NCBI GenBank assembly: GCA_021396245.1
Contig: WNYE01000118.1
Location: 34,384-98,383, forward strand
Direction of reading: 5' to 3'
DNA: 64,000 bases
Source of the DNA: Sporothrix humicola
Lineage: Eukaryota; Ascomycota; Sordariomycetes; Ophiostomatales; Ophiostomataceae
Shown here: positions 40,866 through 51,408 of the stretch, in pieces
How positions within the stretch are numbered: the stretch's first letter is position 1
Layout: each line of letters begins with the position of its first letter
Program-made: the position numbers and the translations under genes
Notes under the pieces: model-generated
The model's input: the letters and a program-made list of their open reading frames with translations, nothing else
What the model was told of the DNA's origin: nothing
Database searches by the model: none

Positions 40866-43383
40866 TCAGTCCATATACATGGCATCGCTGGCTATCGTGT
40901 CCATTGATATGCCCACGTCTGTCGCCACATGTTGATCAGAAGCATGCCCATGAATCGGCATGCTAATGTTGGGCATGGACCGAGCAGCATTGATCAGCCC
41001 AAAACCGCTGGTACCAGTAGTACGTGGGATCTGCTGAACTGCTGCCCGCGACTTGGAGATTTTGGGCTGGCCGACTGTCTTTAGGACCTTTGCTTGGGGG
41101 CCCTTTCCCGTTGCTGGGACAGCACTCGAAATAGGCGTATGCATGTGCGCGAACTCATCGCCATCTTCCATCTCGGCATCCGCGTCTTTGTCGCTTGTTC
41201 CCCCACCCTCGTCAGACTTCTCACTTATCCCAAGCGGCATGGCAGTGACGGACACAGAGACAGTTGCAGCCGGCGCCACACTTCTCGTGGATGCCGAGGT
41301 GTCAAAACTATCCTCGCCGCCCTTCCCTTCTTCGTCACTTTTGTCATCCCCGTCCTCTTCAACATCGTCCTCGCCATCGACTTCCTCACCCAACTCACCC
41401 CCCTCGTCTTTTTCGTCATCTTCGCCGTTATCGTCGTTATTGTCGTTATCGTTGTCACCATCGTCATCGTCATCGCCTTCGTCATCGCCTTCCTCATCAT
41501 TTTCGTCGTTGCTTGCACTCTCATCTTGGTCTCCATTGGACTTCCCTCTATTACTGCCACCCCCATTATTTTGGTTGGCAGCGTGATCGGGGACAGCCTT
41601 GAGAGTGGCTTGGGAAGACGCTTTCGCCGCTGGCCCGGTCGGTGCTGATGTAGGCCGCGGCAGCGGTGGCCGTGCGGTTGGCAGAGCCTCCCGGGCACGT
41701 GATTGTGGCGGATTCTGGAGGCTCTTTCGTGGTTGATTTGGTGCCTGCAGTGATGGGGTGACAGGTGCCGTCTCATGTGATGTAGGGGACGTAACGGACA
41801 CAGCAGGGGTTGGCGTGCCCAACGATCGCTGAGCTCCCATGCCGGAGCTCGAAGCCCGAGACGAGATGATGACATTCTTCCAGCGGCCAATGGCGGCGGT
41901 AACGATCGTGCTCAGGTCAGAATGGCGGTCGTTGATATTGAGACCGATGCCACGACTCCCCTGTGAGACAGCGGCATCCTGAAGCTCAAATAAGATTCTC
42001 TCGCTCATGGGGATATGTGAGGGGGGGACGAGTTTGAACTCTCGCGGCTGCTGTAGGCGGTTTAGTTGTTCGATTTGTATTTTGAGGCTCGAGGCCTCCT
42101 GTCGCAGGCTAGTTTGTGCTTCCTGTAGCTTGTCGATTTCGGCTTGTTTCGTCGCGATACCCCGCGCCAGCTCTAGGATCCAGAGCTCGTTTTTGCGCTC
42201 GCTCGGGAGTTCATCCCAAGCTTGGAACGCCATCTCGAGGTGTTTGCTGGCCTCCAGCTCAAGTGCGTCAGCAGATCTCTCTGCGCGTTCGACGGTCTCT
42301 CGGCGATCAAAGTATTGAAACTGTGGCGACGGCGGGTACTTGAGGTCCTCGTGTTGTGCCGTCGTAGCAACGGCACACTTGACTCTCCACTTGCGGAACT
42401 CCTCCCTGAAAAAGCCCTTCAAAGCCTCAAATTGGCTGGCTCCCGGTGGTGAAGTGGACCATGATGCGGGCGTCGGAAGCTGTGTTGAGGCAAATAGCGT
42501 AGGCTGGGCACGGAGGCATTGCAAGGTGAGCGCCGGGAAATTCATGGTAAGGGGATCAAAATCAAAAGGCATGGAGCCCAAGTCAATTTGTTGCCTTATA
42601 AACAGTTAGTCAGCAATGAGAAGGAGGGAGGGGGGGGGGGGGGAGGAGGGTGACGGAAGGGAAACATGAATAAGAAATAAGAAAATAATGGACTCACTTC
42701 GCTGCCCGCCATGCATTTGTAAACTCTCGCAAAGCCAGTTCGGCAGCTCGCGCATCGTCTAGGGCGTCCTGTAGCTTTTGCTTGGAGTCTAGCTGAGTCT
42801 TGGTAGCGTGTCTGCTGACAGCCCGTGACAAGACAGGCCGGCGATTTGGGTTGAAGCCCCTGGTGTCCAAGGTGCTCGTGGGCTGTGCTCCCCCGCTCCC
42901 ATGGGCACCACTAGCACCGGCGGCTCCATCCAAGGACTCAGCCAGGACCTCATTCATGACACCAGTAGCTTCCCAGCGCACACCGCCCAAGGGGAACATG
43001 GACGCGATGTCGGCGGCGGATGTGCCCACAGAAGCACGAGCACCAGCAGCGCCAACAGCAGGGGACGGCGCATCGGAAGACTCGTCGGCAGATGCATCGG
43101 CTCTGCGTGGCACCGCGGATGGGGTTCCGGCTGGGGTCACTGTGTTCCGACGTCTGGAGGAGCCTTTGGGATGCCGCCGAGTGATACTTCCTCGTAAGCG
43201 ACGGATCTCTTCGACGTTGTGGATGCCGTCTTGTTTCTTGGGATTGCGCTCTTTGATGTACAAGTCAAGGTGGCGGCCGAGAGATGACGATGTAAACGCC
43301 TGGCCGCAGTACGGACAGTTTTTGTCCTTGGCGGCCTTTGGTGTGCCGTCTTCGGCCTTGGGTCTCGGCGATGCTTCGGACAT
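40866..43383 (-). CDS. conserved fungal protein with one N-terminal C2H2-like finger, coiled coil and acidic tract
   Basis: Exons 43383-42698 and 42594-40866 give 804 residues. The 103-bp intron (GTGAGT...TATAAG) itself contains a 14-G run. Near residue 24 is CPYCGQAFTSSSLGRHLDLYI, a C2H2-like finger with C-x2-C and one clear His, followed by ERNPKKQDGIHNVEEIRRLRG; I recall this block as highly conserved in filamentous ascomycetes. Across the intron lies KQQIDLGSMPFDFDPL, another conserved block. Residues about 330-420 form a coiled coil (LARGIATKQAEIDKLQEAQ). A long Asp/Glu/Asn acidic tract follows near 590-670. Function unknown; nuclear location is inferred from the finger and acidic tract. 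The start at 43383 gives the conserved finger close to the N-terminus. Confidence 0.78.
42630..42643. repeat. G14 homopolymer inside an intron
   Basis: A plus-strand run of 14 G (C on the transcript) lies inside the intron of the acidic zinc-finger gene, between donor at 42697 and acceptor at 42595. Confidence 0.85.
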
Positions 43384-43879
43384 TGCTTGCTTCGCCCGTG
43401 TGTCTATCCACCAGCAAATAAATAACAGGCCGTGGTATCGCGTCGCCCTGTATTCGCCCTGTACTTGTTGGGTGATTGACGTTGAGGACTGTCCGGCTGG
43501 TTGGTAGTTGGCGAACGGCGAACGGCACAGTGGCGACGAGATAAATATGCCGCGTGAGAGAGCCCAGTAGTACAACGAAAGGAAGATAGGAGGCGTTGTG
43601 AGGCGTAGTTGAATGTTCTCTTAGGTCGCCCCTCCCTGGATGCGTTTCGTTCCGACCGTCATATGCTCTTATCGTTGCTTTTCATAAGCTGTCATTTCCT
43701 GTTGTTTCCCGTTAAGAGGTCCTCTGTATATGTACATACGTGTGCTCTGTACGAATACAAGCAGGTCAAGGGCGAAGGAGGACAGAACGACGCAATGGAA
43801 AGAGAGAAAAAGGGGGGTGTTCAGGACCGTTATGTACCGGCAGCGAGGCGTTGGGTTGTGCTCTGATCGACATGGCCCG

Positions 43880-44036
43880 GGGAGGAAAAGGAAGAGGGAG
43901 AAAGGGAAAAGAGAAAAGAGAAAAGGCAAAAGAGAGAAGAGAAAGGAGAAAGGACAAAAGACGAGAGACAAGAGACAAAAAAAGGGACAAGAAAGAAAAT
44001 GCAAGAAAATAAGGAAAGAAAAAAATATTGGATGAA
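43880..44036 (+). repeat. polypurine AGAGAAAAG tract
   Basis: An almost pure A/G tract of about 150 bp, with AAAGAGAAAAG-type units, separate from the longer one at 40.1-40.45 kb. Confidence 0.8.
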
Positions 44037-44145
44037 AAAAGCCCCCGACAGCCATTGGGTCGTTCTTGGCTAGCGAGGAACCGTCTCTGGCTGTATTAAT
44101 AGTATGTTGCAGGTTGGTCTAATCTCTCAGGTGTCAGGCTGCATG

Positions 44146-44180
44146 CAGGTGTCTGCAGGTGTCTGCAGGTGTCTGCAGGT
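44146..44180. repeat. tandem repeat, unit GTCTGCAGGT, three perfect copies
   Basis: Three perfect 10-bp units at 44151-44180 preceded by a partial copy. Each unit contains the PstI-like palindrome CTGCAG. It lies in the gene-poor region. Confidence 0.85.
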
Positions 44181-47100
44181 GCTAAACCTTTCAGCCCAGT
44201 GTACTTTTATTTGATTCCTGTGTGTGTCCCCGCACCAAATTCTGGAGATACGACGTCCCGGCTTGCGGGTCTTTCCTCTCTCCCGCCACTACGGAGTATC
44301 TTACCATATTCAATAATACTGAGTACTGTTAAGTCCACAGCAAACGCGGAGCTTGACGATGTTTCTTCCATACTTGTGTCTTACGTCTCCTTGATTACTT
44401 CTTACATACGTCGTCGTGAGCCTTATATTGAACGTTTGACATTTGGTCACACGACACAGGAGGGTCCGAAAGAGTAAATTTCCACGCGCAACTGGTCTTT
44501 TACAAGACATTCATGTATCTTCCTCCGTCCTCAATATGCCTCTATGGCTTACTTAACATGCCCCTTGTATGTTATCAGAACCGAGTAGTATGTAAGCTTG
44601 GTAAGTAAGATACAAGAAAGACGTGGGGAATGTCTTAAGTTCAAATACCATCTTAAACAATATGGACTCGGTATTGCAGCACATCGTATCTTATTATATA
44701 TATATATGTACGTCGTAATTACCCCATACTTGTGCATCGTCATTCCATGGTTGCATACACAGTACTGTTCTTGTTCCTTTTTGAGAAGAAAAAACCCCGG
44801 GATGCACACATGCATTCCCAAAGCAACCCTAGTTTTTGGTAATATTAAGGGCCGTGGCCGATTGGCAGAGCAGCGATAGCGGGTGACAGCAGCAGTTTTA
44901 TTATCCGCACCTGCCATGCAGGACTAGCCTAGAGCCTAGTAGGGAGTTACTAATAGTACTTTGTTGGGCAAAGGGGGGTGGAGGTGTGGGTGGTGTTAGC
45001 GTTTTCAGCGGCAACGCGGGCTGCCTTGTGCTCTCATTTTCCCCTGGAGGGAGAGGAGGTACAGAGTACTTACAGAGTATGACAATATAGCAAGCGCGTA
45101 TGAAGACTGGGAGGATACAAATAAATGATATTATAGTGTGCACCTGCGTTGATGGCATAGTCTCTTTGTGAAGTATGACGTATACAGTACTTCGTAATAA
45201 GATGTAAACCGAGTAAACTTTAACGTAAAGTACCACGTCTCCCACGCCGGCTCCACTTCTCCCGGGCCGAGCTGTTGATCGCCTGAACATTGGCGGCTCA
45301 CCTGTCACTACCCACTGGAGATGCGATCTTGACACGGGACACTGGCCATTGGCCACAAGTGAAAGATCTCTCTTCTTTCTGCCCCTTTATCCCTGCCTTA
45401 TTATTTTCCCAGTTGTAATCTTGGTTATTGTACTTGCATATTTCTTTATGTATTTATTTACATGCCGCATAAAGTATACGGCACCGTACTGCACAGGACA
45501 TTGACAACGGAAGAACTGAGGATACCTTTAAATATGCAAATTATGGCAAGCCCAGACACTTTACGGAGTACAATACTCCACACTCGTGCATGGTACCTGC
45601 ATAAGCATCTTACGAAGTATCTGACAGCCATGACGTGAAATTTTGAGTGGCAGAACTTGCATATGTCGTATCATACTATTGCGAAATGTTTACACGCAGC
45701 TGGGTTTTTCATAACGGCCAGACCAAGCCACTAAACAAATTAAATTAAGATCCCAAAGGTCCTGCGCGTCGAAAGGGTCTAATGACGCACGGAGTGTGGT
45801 TTCACTACGGGTGTTAGCCATCTTTAATAATATTCATAATGGTATCTTTGATAACGTCTTTTGATGGCATTCAATACGGAGGAGGAATACACAGTCCTCT
45901 GTACGTCGTACTCAGTACTGCTATTGGAGCCATCTGATCAGATACGTTGTGTGCCGCAAGTAACATACATATTTTGTCCCTTGCAAGCAAGTCGTGATAC
46001 TGCCTGTCAATCCCATGGACCACAGCGCCCACTGTTACCAAGAGTACTGGGTATCCCGATTTGCTACTCAATATTATTAATAGGATGACAGTACTTACAT
46101 GTGCCACGTTCTTGCACAAGAACACACACGATTGCGATACTAGTCTCTTCTTGCTTCGCTTCCGACCTATTTTCATCCAACCGGACCGTCCTTTTTACGT
46201 TTTCCCTATTTATTGCTTCCGTGCCCCGCCGTTATTTTATCTCACACTTATCCTATTGCAATTGCGATCATGCACTTGCGAGACTTGCAACAAGCAAGAG
46301 GTCAGATACGATCTGCATTGTGCAGGGGTCGTTCAAGTAAGACAGCCTTAAGAGTATGCTCCATCAACGCACAACTTGGATAGTATCGACAATTCGTAAT
46401 AAGGGGCAATTGACACTCAGAAGCCTCGCTCGCCTCGGTAGGGAGCAATACTTGGATTGGGGACGCAGCGCCGGCGGTGGAGCTGGGTCTACTCGGGCAT
46501 TGAGAGAAGTATTATACGTCGTAAACCATGAGTCGTTTCCGCCATGTAATACTGTACTCACTTGTCGGAAATCAACCTTGCTGGTATATGCTAACTGTGT
46601 TTTTCGCTCTGTGATGCCATCGTGTTTGTATGTCGTATGCGAAGTATGTAGGTGATGGTTGGGGGTTCCTTAATTATTTGCTGGCATGTTATGCATTTCG
46701 CGCTTGGTTTTCCCTTTCCCTTTCTCTTTCTCTTTCTCTTTCTCTTTCCTCTTTTCCCTTTCCTTCATAGTTTTCCCTCCTTTTTGTCGCTCAATCTTTC
46801 TCCCTTCAACTCCATTGATTCACCATATACAATAAGGCGTAATTATACTTGCGATGGTCGAGTCTTTGCTCATTTCCTTATTTCCTTATTTACTCATTTC
46901 CTCTCCCTCTCAGCCCCTCCCCAGCCATCGTCCTTCCTAAGCATTGTTGGACTGCATCTTTCTTGTCCCTTTTGGGCCTCGCTCGTGCTTTTCTCAAATG
47001 CAGACATCTTTGTATTGAGCTCTCAGCAGTTTGGTGATTGATGATTAACAGGGTATTACGTCGCACATAATGTGTTGAGCTGTCTTGCTGTTACAACGGG

Positions 47101-47499
47101 ATAATAATCTAGCTTGACAATCTATTGCAGGCGGTGGTGCCCCTGAAAGGTTCGGTCCCCTTCTGCTTCTCCCACGGAATACGCCTAATACTCCATAAGT
47201 CTTAAATTATAACACGTGACTAATTGAATTCTGGGGGTGCGAACGCGCCCGCAACCCGCCACCATATTTTGGCCGGACTTGGGAATGGAGTGAACGCGAC
47301 TTCACATCGTTGTCGGTCCGTTTTTTTTTAATTCTGCGCCATAGTGCACTTTCAACTCGCCAGCCAGCTCGCCCTCACTGACGCATTTGACGCATTGCGC
47401 TCAACACCTGCTCAAACCTTCCTGCACCGTGTTACTGAATGCATTTGAAGAACCGTCAACTTGCAATTTGCCGGCGGCGCGACCTTCGCAACTTGAAAG

Positions 47500-48894
47500 A
47501 TGCCTCCAGGTATGTTGGTGCAACGAACCTCTGTTCCACCCTTTGCCATTCTTGCGCTCTTTCCCTACACATCCTCCCCAGGGCCGGCAATTCTGATCGC
47601 CATTGGATAACTCTGCGACCGGAGGGTGCAGCTACAGTGGTGGAGATGGGAAACACTCTGTGTCTGTCTATGTATCTGAGCAAACCTTGTTCTAATGCAT
47701 CGCATGCAGCTTTAAGCGACGATGAGATGTCCGATGCGAGCGGCGTCGGCGCCGTCACGACACCTCCTCCATCGAAACGAGGAAGAAAGATTGGCTCATA
47801 TGTCGATGCCGTCAATGACGAGGACAATGACAGCAACAGCTCGTCGGAAAATAGCAAGCTGAGAAGGCGCGATAACGGGCGGGCCAAAAGTGCCACGCGG
47901 GCCAACGGTGCAGCACTCCACTCTAGCAAGAAGGAAGGCAATATGAATATGACATCCGACAAGGATAATGGGGGCGGTGATGGCGACGATGATGATGATG
48001 GAAACGACGATGACGAAGAAGAAGATGGAGACGAGTACGTTGACCGCTCTGCCACACAGCCCGCGTAGCCACCTTTCCACGAAACCTTTTGCATGCCTAA
48101 CTAACACCCGACACTTCTTCCCACAGGTACGAGGTCCAGAAAATCATCGACCATATGCTCGATGTAAGCGCAAACAAAAGCCCCGATCCATGGTCATGCA
48201 CACGTAGCTAATTCCCACGTGTACAGGAAAATGAGGAGCCCCGGTTCCGTGTTGTGTGGAAAGGATACGAAGATCCCGGTGATCATACTTGGGAGCCAGA
48301 AGACAACTTGGCGTACGTCCACCCCATTGCCTCCTATGTTGCTGAATCTCTACGTTTATAATATCGATTAAAGGTTAGAGTCCGTTGTTTTGATTTAGGC
48401 AGCTAACATCCTTTGGTTACTGGTGAACAGGGAAAATGCGTCCGAAATTCTGAGCGATTACATTGCAAAAATCGGCGGCCGGGGAAAGCTGTCGGAGAAG
48501 CCGGCCAAGGGAAAGAAACGTGGCCGGCAGCCCGCCAGTGCGAGCCCCACAACAGTTACTAAACGATCACGGAAGAGCGAAGACCACCCGGCAGATCGTG
48601 AGCCACCTACAGAGGTGCAGAAAGTGTTCAAGCCACCAGCAGGCAGCTGGGAAGACGAGGTGATGGACGTTGAGATGTTCCGGGGCGACGACGGTGAGCT
48701 GCGCGTGTTTCTGACATGGCGGAACGGCAGCAAATCGCAACACGCAGCACAGCATGCATACCTAAGATGCCCACAGAGGGTAAGAAAAGGCGTTGATGAT
48801 CTTACAAGGGCACACCAGTAAGCTAACACATTGTGTTCTCCAGATCCTTCGCTTTTACGAATCGCGTATCAGCTTTAAATCGCCAAACGAATGA
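47500..48894 (+). CDS. hpo: heterochromatin protein 1 (chromodomain plus chromoshadow domain), six exons
   Basis: Exons 47500-47509, 47710-48034, 48127-48163, 48227-48312, 48431-48779 and 48844-48894 give 285 residues. The first coding exon has only ten bases (ATGCCTCCAG) before a 200-bp intron with donor GTATGT, and splicing gives MPPALSDDEMSDASG. Residues 20-110 are charged and end in a run of Asp/Glu, as in HP1 proteins. The chromodomain (about 111-165) reads EYEVQKIIDHMLDENE, then VVWKGYEDPGDHTWEPEDNLA, with the aromatic-cage Tyr, Trp and Trp positions present. The chromoshadow domain occupies about 226-282 (SWEDEVMDVEMF, LTWRNGSKSQH, ILRFYESRISF). Family knowledge: HP1 binds methylated histone H3 Lys9 and is needed for DNA methylation and silencing in Neurospora. 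Confidence 0.95.
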
Positions 48895-50435
48895 AACAGC
48901 AAGAGGACGATTCACAGAAAACTGCGCAGGGTCAACTGCGTGGCATAGTGTGGTGCCAGGAAGGGCGGCTTGTGATCTTCATTATTTTTTTTCTTCTTCC
49001 TTCTCTTCTTCGATCTTCCTTTCCCGTTTTGCCATTGCGATTTCCAGCCTGGTTTCTATTAATTGCACTATTTTGACAGCCTTCGTACTTACTACACCCG
49101 CCGCGACGCTGCTAGAGTTTCCATGACGTTTCAGCCCGGAATAGAATATAAGGTAACTGTCATTTTGCACATGTTCGGCACCTGAGCCTGTGATTTTAGG
49201 GAATCAAGCCGGGCAGGTTACAGGGACAGAGATGAGGCGGCTTCAAAGCGCTGTTGTCCCTATTACGAACCAGTAATAATTAGGGGCAGGAGGGGGGGGG
49301 AATGTTTCTACAGGAACATGGCCAAAAGTATGTCGTACGACGTATGTACCTTTTTCAAACGATGTCGCATGTTTTCATATGTCGTATATGATTTGTAGGC
49401 GTCTTAAGTCTCACAGAGGTCACTCGCCCAAGCAAAGGGGGCGAGGGCAAAAGATAGGTGAAAAGTGCGATGGAGAGGAGGGAAAAATATCTACAAGGGA
49501 CCCCTGTCAGGTCACCTAGGCTCACTAGGTGAGACGGATGACTCATCATTGTGGCCTCAGGCCACCACCAGACACCAGACATTGTGTAGGAGTAATGTGC
49601 ATGCATTCTATGTATGTGGGAAATGAGGCCTTAGGGGCACATCTAGAGAAATAGGGCACAGCGCTAGGTCACATGACCGCGATGGGTCCTACACATTGAG
49701 TACTCGGTTAGGTGGCTTGGAGGATTTGTGGAGTAATAACAGTTAGTGGGGGTGGACGCCCAGCCTATTGGCCCATTGCAAAAGGTACGAGTAGTGTCAT
49801 TCTGCTCCCCAGCCTTGCCATTTATTTACTTTAACTCAAAGCGGTGGCTCAAAGCGGTGGCAGGGCAACCAGCCCTCTGTTTTTGAGGCTACATCATGCC
49901 GTTGCAAAATCGTTTCGCGGTGTGAGATTCTCTCTCCCTCTCTCCCTCTCTCCCTCTCTCCCTCTCTGTTTCTCTTTTAATCCGTCCCCCCCTTCATATT
50001 TTCCATTTTCCAGTCAGTTCCCTCGAGAATCCAAAATCTTAACAACCAACGACTTGGCTATTCCGTTGTTCAACCTGGGTTTTTTTTGGTTATTGCTCTT
50101 TGAGATTTCAATATCCCTTTGTTTACTCTATCGCCACGTTCTTTGTTACAGCTACCATTCTCTCAGCAACAGATTGGAACGAGTTATTGAGATTTTAAGA
50201 GACTGGAAACCTGGTAAGTCAAAGGCGCCCGAAATAGGTGAAACGCGGCTGCTTCCTTGCGGCCGCATTCCAGAACAAGAGACAATCCCGCTAACTGTAC
50301 CCCAGATAATCACGTCGCCGCATTCCTGGTCCTGTTTTTGGCCCGGATCGGAAGTTTCACTGCTTGTCATTACCGCCACGACACGAATCGCTGTATCGGT
50401 ACAGCAACCCGCGCCGCCTCCGCCGAACCGCCGCC
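48895..50435. other. intergenic spacer, 1.5 kb
   Basis: No clear gene. Contents are TACGACGTA at 49336-49344 within an extended palindromic context, and a CT repeat at about 49928-49968. Between them and the small ORF at 50436 lies a possible untranslated leader. Confidence 0.5.
49928..49968. repeat. (TCTCTCCC)n pyrimidine repeat
   Basis: About five copies of an 8-bp TCTCTCCC unit, in the spacer upstream of the small membrane-peptide ORF. Confidence 0.85.
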
Positions 50436-50588
50436 ATGAAGGAAAACGATGTCATTGCCCTCATCATCATTCTCCTCTTTGTGTTTCTTGCAGCCATTGC
50501 GTTTGGCATCTACCGCCTGGTGGTCATCGCCCGACGGAGTGTTAGCATTACAAGTAGCAGCACAGGGAGTGACAGCAGTCGTACATGA
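50436..50588 (+). CDS. possible 50-residue single-pass membrane micropeptide
   Basis: An ATG in a good context (CCGCCATGA) opens a 50-residue frame: a short charged start (MKEND), a 20-residue hydrophobic helix (VIALIIILLFVFLAAIAFGIY), two arginines and a Ser/Thr-rich tail. This is the layout of a small tail-type membrane protein. No homologue is recalled, so it may be a chance frame. The upstream sequence has GT...AG pairs that could define leader introns, but I cannot place them. Confidence 0.35.
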   Translation: MKENDVIALIIILLFVFLAAIAFGIYRLVVIARRSVSITSSSTGSDSSRT

Positions 50589-51408
50589 TAAAGATATGTC
50601 CTCGACTACCCTCTCCTGCGACACCTCCAACGATTGATACGCATGCCACAATATCACACACAAAGCACCCGCTGCGAATGCCGTATCGACTTTGATGTTG
50701 CCACTACAACAGTGCGGGCGGATGATGCTTATCCACACACGCTGGGCTCACATCTCCGTCTATACAACAGCATGTGGGGTGACATACTTGGCATTACGGA
50801 TGTCGAGATGTCTAGATTGCGAGGCTGCAATCATGCAAGCGTCATACTTGCCCTTGAAACATACCAGTGCAAGGCAATGGCTGCAAAAGGGCGTCTCGGA
50901 TAGTGCGTGCCTTACTGCATACATTTATTTGCGCATCTCTAATTCTTGGTCCTTCTATATGTTCTTATCTCCTCTTTGATTCTGGCTGTCTCCTTTGAAA
51001 ATGGGTCCCTGGCGTTTATATTTCTTTCTGTTGGCATCCCAGTACGAGATCACGGTTGGTTTTACTACTGATTTCCACCATACTATGTTGACGAGGCTGG
51101 AATTATATTATGTGTGTAGCATTTATGTATTTAGCATGACTTGTGTAGCGACTTTTTGGAATTTTATTAGATAGACATGGCACCTCTAGTTTTCGTGTTT
51201 AGTACAATATTATCATGACCTCCCGCCTGGTAAATGATGAAAAGCCATCTCCGACATACACTCACTTCTTGCGCTGTGGTATGCAACAGTGACATATCGA
51301 GATATCATCATCCCCAATTCAGCAAATATAGATAGACATCAGAGTTATACGTCGGATAAATTATCACGAGCGCACTAGAAACTAAATGCAACCCATCCCT
51401 CGAGGCTA
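50589..51408. other. intergenic spacer
   Basis: The 820 bp up to the 3' end of the FNR-like gene are AT-rich after 50900. Nothing is supported in it. Confidence 0.55.

Larger units (their letters stand above)
43384..47499. other. 4.1 kb gene-poor region with repeats and dispersed words
   Basis: I find no supportable gene. It contains a second purine tract (43880-44030), a 10-bp tandem repeat (44151-44180), GTAAGATAC words at 44296 and 44605, and TACGGAGTA or TACGTCGTA words at 44290, 44709, 45562, 45902 and 46515. A pyrimidine tract lies at about 46706-46760. Base composition is more AT-rich than the flanking genes, notably at 45400-45560 and 46050-46260. The final few hundred bases are the HP1 promoter. 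Old mobile element debris is possible but no terminal repeats or transposase fragments are evident. Confidence 0.5.
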
